This document shows, piece by piece, positions 59,154 to 64,000 of a stretch of 64,000 nt of DNA (position 1 is its first letter; every line of letters begins with the position of its first letter). The stretch is from Paenacidovorax monticola (GTDB lineage: Bacteria > Pseudomonadota > Gammaproteobacteria > Burkholderiales > Burkholderiaceae_C). The stretch spans positions 2,728,001 to 2,792,000 of the forward strand of contig NZ_CP060790.1 of assembly GCF_014489595.1 (NCBI RefSeq), given 5' to 3'. A program made the position numbers and the translations under genes. The notes under the pieces are model-generated. The model did not search any database, was not told the origin of the DNA, and saw nothing but the letters and a program-made list of their open reading frames with translations.

Positions 59154-59203
59154 CCGGGGAGTTCGCCAGCCCAGGGTTTGCCCCAGGGCCGCGCAGCGCT
59201 GGA

Positions 59204-59842
59204 TCAGCCGCCCTTGCGGACCGTGCCCACCAGTTGCTCCACCACCTGCAGCACGCCCTGCATGCTGCCGGCCATGGTGCCGTCGGTGTAGTAGCGGCCG
59301 GCCACGCCCATGGAGGGCACGCCTTCCACGCCATAGGCTTCCTGCAGCTGGGTGGCCTTGCGCACCTGGTTGGACACCGTGAAGGAGCTGTACATCTCCT
59401 TGAACTTGGCGACATCCACGCCCTGCTTGCCCATCCAGTCGAAGATTTCGTCGTCCTTGGTAAGCTTCAGGCGGTCCACATGGATGGCGCGGAACACCTT
59501 GGCGTGCATGTCCTCGAGCTTGCCCATGCCCTCGAGCGCGTAGTAGATCTTCTGCTGGGGCACGAAGCTGCCGTTGAATGCCACGGGCACACGGCGCACG
59601 CTCAGGTCCTTGGGCGCGGACTTCATCCAGGCCGCGAAGGTGGGCTCGAACGCATTGCAGTGCGGGCAGCTGTACCAGAAGAACTCCACCACCTCGATCT
59701 TGCCGGCCGGCGCCTCGGAGGCCACGGGCTTGCCGAGCTTGCGATAGTCCTTGCCCTCGCGGGGCTGGGCCAGGGCAGGCAGGGAGAAGGCGCTGGCGGC
59801 AACGGCCGTAGCGGCGGTCAGGGAAAACTCGCGGCGTTTCAT
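59204..59842 (-). CDS. dsbA: Thiol:disulfide interchange protein DsbA
   Basis: DsbA puts disulfides into periplasmic proteins. The 212-residue protein has a signal peptide (KRREFSLTAATAVAASAFSLPALAQ), a thioredoxin fold with active site FFWYSCPHCNAFEP (CPHC near residue 58), an inserted helical domain and the cis-Pro loop VEGVPSMGVAGRYY near 180. It follows a SPOR protein in the argS transcript and ends in a strong terminator. Confidence 0.95.
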   Translation of the reverse strand: MKRREFSLTAATAVAASAFSLPALAQPREGKDYRKLGKPVASEAPAGKIEVVEFFWYSCPHCNAFEPTFAAWMKSAPKDLSVRRVPVAFNGSFVPQQKIYYALEGMGKLEDMHAKVFRAIHVDRLKLTKDDEIFDWMGKQGVDVAKFKEMYSSFTVSNQVRKATQLQEAYGVEGVPSMGVAGRYYTDGTMAGSMQGVLQVVEQLVGTVRKGG

Positions 59843-59901
59843 GATGAAAAAGACACTCCTTGTTCTGGTCTGGGGGTCTGAGCGGCAGCGTACGGAAAAG
59901 T

Positions 59902-60579
59902 TCAGCGCTGCACGCGCACCAGGGCGGATTCCACGCCGGCGCCGTCGAGCTTCTCCTTGAGCTGCTCGGCGTCGTCGCGCTTGGCGAAGGGGCCCACGCG
60001 CACGCGGAAGACGGTGCGGCCGTTCTGCTCGCGCTCGCTCACGCGCGACTCCCAGCCCAGCATGGCCAGCTTGGCACGCTGGGCGTCGGCGTCCTGCTGG
60101 GTGCGGAACGCGCCAGCCTGCACGAAATAGTCGAACGGATCGGCGGTGCTGCCGGCCGCCGCGGCCCGCGCCTTGGCCAGGTCGCCCAGCGGGTCGGACG
60201 ACGCGGCGGGCTTGGTGTCCTTCGCGTCCTTGGCGGCGGCCTCCTTGGTGCCGGGCTTGCTCGCCGCCCCCTTGGGCGCGGAAGCCTCCGCCACCGGAGC
60301 CGGTGCCGGAGCGGGCGTGGCCGCCGTCCCCGGGACGGGGGCGGAGGCGGGCGTGGCAGGGCGTGCGGGATTCTTGCCGTACAGGGGCTGGTTCGGGTCC
60401 CAGTTGCGGTTCTTCTCGGCCTCGGCCGCGTCCTGGTCGGCACCGCGCGCGCCTCCCTTGTTCAGGAAGGGTACGGGCACCTTGGTCACGTAGACCGCGA
60501 CGGCCAGCGCGGCCCCCAGGCCGATGATGACGCCGAGGATCAGGCCGATGATGGTGCCGCCACGCTGCGTTTTTTTCAT
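59902..60579 (-). CDS. SPOR-domain membrane protein
   Basis: The 225-residue protein has one membrane helix near the N-terminus (TIIGLILGVIIGLGAALAVAVYV), a long Ala/Pro/Lys-rich linker (about 60-145) and a C-terminal SPOR domain (FVQAGAFRTQQDADAQRAKLAMLGWESRVSE, FRVRVGPFAKRDDAEQLKEKL), which binds denuded peptidoglycan at division sites. In this order the gene usually follows argS, as here (13 bases). ATG at 60579 is chosen over a GTG four codons upstream. Confidence 0.92.
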   Translation of the reverse strand: MKKTQRGGTIIGLILGVIIGLGAALAVAVYVTKVPVPFLNKGGARGADQDAAEAEKNRNWDPNQPLYGKNPARPATPASAPVPGTAATPAPAPAPVAEASAPKGAASKPGTKEAAAKDAKDTKPAASSDPLGDLAKARAAAAGSTADPFDYFVQAGAFRTQQDADAQRAKLAMLGWESRVSEREQNGRTVFRVRVGPFAKRDDAEQLKEKLDGAGVESALVRVQR

Positions 60580-60591
60580 ATCAGTAACCAC

Positions 60592-62300
60592 TTACATTCT
60601 GGCTGGAGCCGATACGCCCAGCACCGCAAGGCCATTGTGCAGCACCTGGGCGGTGGCAGCGACCAGGGCCAGGCGCGCGCGCTTGACAGCCTCGTCGTCC
60701 ACCAGAATGCGCTCGGCATCGTAGTAGCTGTGGTAGCTCGCGGCCAGGTCGCGCAGGTAGAAGGTCACGTCGTGCGGCGCCTCGCCTTCGGTGGCGGCCG
60801 TCAGCATCTCGGGGTACTTGGCGAGCTGCAGCATCAGGGCCTGGGCCTGCGGGCCTTCGAGGGCCGACAGGTCCACGTCCTTGAGCGCGGCGGCGTCGCC
60901 CCCGCCGGCTTCCTGCCAGGAACGCAGCACCGAGCAGATGCGCGCGTGGGCGTACTGCACGTAGTACACGGGGTTGTCGTTGTTCTGCGCCACGGCCAGG
61001 TCCACGTCGAAGGTGTACTCGGTGTCGGGCTTGCGGCTGAGCAGGAAGAAGCGCACGGCGTCCTTGCTGGTCCACTCGATCAGGTCGCGCAGCGTCACGT
61101 AGCTGCCCGCGCGCTTGCTGATCTTGACTTCCTCGCCGTTGCGCACCACGCGCACCATGGTGTGCAGCACATAGTCGGGGTAGCCCTGCGGAATGCCCAC
61201 GTCGGCCGCCTGCAGGCCGGCGCGCACGCGCGCGATGGTGCCGTGGTGGTCCGTGCCCTGGATATTCACGACCTTGGTGAAGCCCCGCTCCCACTTGGCG
61301 ATGTGGTAGGCCACGTCGGGCACGAAGTAGGTGTAGGTGCCGTCGGTCTTGCGCATGACGCGGTCCTTGTCGTCACCGTAGTCGGTGGACTTGAGCCACA
61401 GCGCGCCGTCCTGCTCGTAGGTCTTGCCGTTGGCGACGAGCTTGTTCACCGTGGCCTCGACGCGGCCGCTGGTATACAGGCTCGACTCCAGGTAGTACTG
61501 GTCGAAGTGCAGGTTGAACGCCTGCAGGTCCTTGTCCTGCTCGTTGCGCAAGTAGGCCACTGCGAACTGGCGGATGGCGTCGTAGTCCTCCACGTCGCCA
61601 TTGGCGGTGAACTCGCGGTCGTCGGCCTTGACGGTCTTCCTGGCCAGGAAGTCGTCCGCGATGTCCTGGATGTAGTCGCCGTTGTAGAACGCCTTGCTCG
61701 CGGGGTTCTCGGGGTCCGTGGCCAGCAGTCGTCGCCGGGCTTGAAGCCCTTGGCGCGCAACTGCGTGCTCTTGGTGAGGGTGTCGATCTGCACGCCCGCG
61801 TCGTTGTAATAGAACTCGCGGTGCACCTGCCAGCCCTGGGTGCTGAAAAGGTTACAGATTGCATCGCCCAGGGCCGCCTGGCGGCCATGGCCCACATGCA
61901 GCGGGCCTGTGGGGTTGGCCGAAACGAACTCGACCAGCACGCGCTGGCCGTTGTCCGGCCGGTAGCCGAAGCGCTCGCCCGCGGCCAGCACCTCGCGCAC
62001 CACCTCCTGCTTGGCGGCGGGCTTGAGACGGATGTTGAGGAAGCCGGGGCCTGCGATTTCCAGCGCATCCACCCAGCGGGCGAAGGCCGGCGTGGCCATG
62101 AGCGCGGCCGAGAGCGTCTCGGCCAGCTGGCGGGGGTTCTGCTTGGCGGCCTTGGCCAGCTGCATGGCGGCGGTGCAGGCGAAATCGCCGTGCGCGGCCA
62201 CCTTGGGCGATTCGAATGCCGCGCGGCTACCTGCGCCAGGCGACAACTTTTCCAGCTCGCCGGCCAGCGCCGCGAGCAATTCCTGTTTGACGGAGAGCAT
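60592..62300 (-). CDS. argS: Arginyl-tRNA synthetase, frameshifted
   Basis: ArgRS charges tRNA-Arg. The N-terminal part has the Add-1 domain, the class I signature [26 protein letters not shown] near residue 125 and [13 protein letters not shown]. The rest ([50 protein letters not shown] with the KMSKS-like ISKR, and the anticodon-binding domain) is in another frame. One base is missing near 61719-61724 (GG or CC in TGGCCACGG), which rejoins DDCW to a [23 protein letters not shown] sequence. The rebuilt protein is about 569 residues. An essential gene with a break points to a sequence error. Confidence 0.95.
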
Positions 62301-62409
62301 GCGCGAATTCTACGGGCCGGCCGTCATCCAAGCTCCCGGTTATGACGTTATGCTCATCAGGCCCCTTTTCAGGGGCCTTCCATCCACATTCAATGCAGGA
62401 GCACATTTC

Positions 62410-62718
62410 ATGAACAAGCTGCTTACCGTGGTTGCCGCCGCCGGCCTCGCCCTCTCCTTCGCCACCGCCCACGCCGCGGAGGATGCCGCCAAGCCCAAGA
62501 CGGCCCAGCAGACCAAGATGGCCACATGCAATGCCGACGCCAAGGACAAGAAGGGCGATGAACGCAAGGCCTTCATGAAGGAATGCCTCTCCGCCAAGAA
62601 GGAAACCCAGCAGGACAAGATGAAGTCCTGCAACGCCGACCCCAAGGCCAAGGCCCTCAAGGGCGACGAGCGCAAGGCCTTCATGAAGGAATGCCTCTCC
62701 GCCAAGCCGGCCGCCTGA
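62410..62718 (+). CDS. PsiF-repeat protein
   Basis: The 102-residue secreted protein has a signal peptide (NKLLTVVAAAGLALSFATAHA) and two PsiF repeats. Each contains K-M-x-x-C-N-A-D near its start and GDERKAFMKECLSAK at its end, so there are four conserved Cys. The E. coli namesake is phosphate-starvation inducible; its role is unknown. The gap to the divergent argS (109 bases) holds a GGCCCC-N6-GGGGCC hairpin at 62360-62377. I see no clear Pho box. Confidence 0.9.
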   Translation: MNKLLTVVAAAGLALSFATAHAAEDAAKPKTAQQTKMATCNADAKDKKGDERKAFMKECLSAKKETQQDKMKSCNADPKAKALKGDERKAFMKECLSAKPAA

Positions 62719-62738
62719 TTCCGGCCCGCCAACCGCAA

Positions 62739-62774
62739 GGCCCCACCCGCCTCCCGGCGCGTGGGGCTTTTTTT
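62739..62774. terminator. Terminator after psiF-like gene
   Basis: GCCCCAC pairs with GTGGGGC (with an inner CGCC/GGCG extension), followed by seven T on the plus strand. The convergent DUF2214 gene ends within its T tract, so it may serve both sides. Confidence 0.88.
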
Positions 62775-63228
62775 AGCGCGTGCCGACGCCGCGCGCCAGG
62801 AACACCGCCGCCAGCGGAATCAGCGCGAGCAGGTGGGCCTGGACCATCACCAGGCGGCGCGTGGAACGGATCTCCGCTTCATCCGGCAGCGTGCCGTTGG
62901 CACGCAGCGCCTTGCGCCAGCGCAGGTAGCGCACCGTGGGCACGATGGACATCAGGCCGATCACCACGAACAGCGTGACCTTGGCGTGCAGCAGCGGCTG
63001 CGACCAGTACCAGGCCGTGCCCTTGGCCCCCCACCAGGTCCGCGCGAGCCCCGTGGCCAGCACCGCGATGGCCGACGCGCCGTAGATCATGTCCACGCGT
63101 GCCAGGCGCTCCACCACGGCGGCATTGAACCACTCGGCGCGGCACAGCGCCGCCTCGCTGGCCAGGAAGACGGTCATGGTCAGGATGGCCAGCAGGTGGG
63201 CGTAGGCGAGCAGGGCTTCGGTGGTCAT
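62773..63228 (-). CDS. DUF2214 family membrane protein
   Basis: The 151-residue protein has four membrane helices and matches DUF2214 (LLAYAHLLAILTMTVFLASEAALCR near the start, VDMIYGASAIAVLATGLARTWWGAKGTAWYWSQPLLHAKVTLFVVIGLMSIVPTVRYLRWRK in the middle). His residues in helices 1 and 3 could bind haem, but this is a guess. Function is unknown. Its TAA stop lies in the terminator of the psiF-like gene. Confidence 0.87.
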   Translation of the reverse strand: MTTEALLAYAHLLAILTMTVFLASEAALCRAEWFNAAVVERLARVDMIYGASAIAVLATGLARTWWGAKGTAWYWSQPLLHAKVTLFVVIGLMSIVPTVRYLRWRKALRANGTLPDEAEIRSTRRLVMVQAHLLALIPLAAVFLARGVGTR

Positions 63229-63273
63229 GGCAACGGTCCTGTGGGGTGGGCTGGCGCATCGTAGCGCAGCCCG

Positions 63274-63860
63274 TCAGCGCCCGGAGATGAACTCGCGCTC
63301 CACCCACGCGTCCAGCAGGCGCTTTTCGTAGCGCAGCGCGCCCCCCTCGTGCAGACCGGGGTTCCTCAGGAAGGCCGGATCGCGCAGCTGGCGGCGGCCC
63401 TCCCTGAGCACGGTGCCGTCCTCGGTGCTCAGCGTGAACTCCAGCTCGATGCTTGGCGAGTCGTTTTCGACCACGATGCGCACCTCGGTCCCCCCTGGAC
63501 CGGGCCAGGGCCCCAGCCCCCCGCACGCTGCACGTCGGTGATGCGCACCTCCAGACGCAGGTCGTTCGTCAGCACGGCCGCGGCGCGCTCCGCCAGGTGG
63601 ATGAGCAGCATGTCCAGCCACACCCGGCGCTCGCGCGGGGTCTCGTCCGGGTGGTTGCGCGCATCGGTGAATGCCGCGGGGTCCGAGGTGGTGATGCGGA
63701 CCACGCCGGCAGAGATGCTGTAGTCCTCCCGGTAGACGCTGCCATCGTCCCGCAGCGCCGCACACGCCGCCAGCAAGGCGCAGGCCCCGGCCACGGCCCA
63801 GCGGGCCGCGCTCCGTGACAGCCGAGATGGAAAGGACCAGCGTTGCGGCTTCATAGCCAT
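63274..63860 (-). CDS. DUF3016 lipoprotein, frameshifted
   Basis: The N-terminal part (lipobox LLAAC near residue 31, then DSISAGVVRITTSDP-type sequence and DMLLIHLAERAAAVLTNDLRLEVRITDVQRAGG) is in one frame. The end (TEVRIVVENDSPSIELEFTLS, GRRQLRDPAFLRNPGLHEGGALRYEKRLLDAWVEREF) is in another. A G6 run (complement of 63517-63522) must be G7 to give QRAGGLGPWPGPGGTEVRI. The layout fits DUF3016, a family of secreted proteins of unknown role. The start at 63860 or 63854 cannot be decided. Confidence 0.82.
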
Positions 63861-63878
63861 CCGGTGCCAGGGACCGCG

Positions 63879-64000
63879 CTAGGCCCGCCCGTCGGGCGCC
63901 GCCGTGCTGCGGCGCCAGAACTCGGGCTGGCTGTAGTGGCGCTTGAGGTATTCGATCCACAGCCGCACGCGCAGGGGCATGTGCTTGCGCTGCGGAAACA
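63879..64000 (-). CDS. C-terminal end of a LysR-type regulator, 5' part beyond the window
   Basis: The last 40 codons of a minus-strand gene enter from the right edge and end in a TAG at 63879. The sequence FPQRKHMPLRVRLWIEYLKRHY is the typical end of a LysR substrate-binding domain (..P-x-R-H-x-P-L-R-V-R-x-x-I-x-x-L). Nothing more can be said of its target. Confidence 0.72.
   Translation of the reverse strand, partial: FPQRKHMPLRVRLWIEYLKRHYSQPEFWRRSTAAPDGRA

Overview
This 64 kb window is a chromosomal segment of a high-GC betaproteobacterium. Gene content and protein style fit Burkholderiales, family Comamonadaceae (Acidovorax/Diaphorobacter/Alicycliphilus-like): a split trp cluster, lptA-lptB-rpoN, thiL with pgpA-pncC, a Bug-type tricarboxylate-transporter binding protein, and a DUF6502/DUF5666 pair. 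The family assignment is inferred from gene families, not from an rRNA gene. I see no rRNA, tRNA, CRISPR array, prophage or insertion sequence; it reads as mostly core genome with accessory blocks.

Layout. 1-7.1 kb: a partial hemerythrin gene, queA, an EamA permease, gamma-glutamyltransferase plus a Bug binding protein divergent from a LysR regulator, and ung. 7.2-13 kb (minus strand): trpE, chorismate mutase, trpG, dinB-like, lysE-like, trpD, a 46-residue membrane peptide and trpC, preceded by a candidate trp leader peptide. 13.1-18.7 kb: a chalcone-isomerase-like secreted protein, a chemoreceptor, gph, and a Gly/Ser-repeat DUF5666 lipoprotein with DUF6502. 18.9-25.3 kb: a type IV pilin operon (pilE, fimT-like, pilV, pilW, pilX, pilY1) ending in a strong terminator. 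25.3-32 kb: rpe, apaG, a SpecificRecomb-family membrane protein, a cation/proton antiporter, ybdK and thiL. 32-39.2 kb: a TetR-controlled export operon made of an outer-membrane factor, an HlyD-type adaptor, RbbA and YhhJ. 39.3-44.8 kb: DUF2892 plus ECF sigma, DUF4139, pgpA-pncC and a cNMP-binding patatin. 44.8-50.3 kb: small enzymes and a Gdx-type guanidinium exporter under a candidate guanidine-II riboswitch. 50.4-54.1 kb: a polar amino-acid ABC importer divergent from a SolA-like oxidase. 54.1-64 kb: PIN protein, RlmL-like methyltransferase, rpoN-lptB-lptA, dsbA, SPOR protein, argS, psiF, DUF2214, DUF3016 and a partial LysR gene.

A feature that colours the whole annotation is a set of eleven single-base losses, ten of them clearly in short G or C homopolymers, which break nine genes (trpE twice, the SpecificRecomb gene, thiL, tetR, the outer-membrane factor twice, marR, rpoN, argS and the DUF3016 gene). 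Because they hit unrelated and even essential genes in the same direction, I read them as sequencing or assembly errors and annotate each gene across the break. The most interesting regulatory signals are the two ACGG-loop hairpins before the SMR exporter, the WPW leader peptide before trpE, and perfect palindromes before pilE, the rbbA operon and the LysR gene. I did not find a convincing wholly new multi-gene system.
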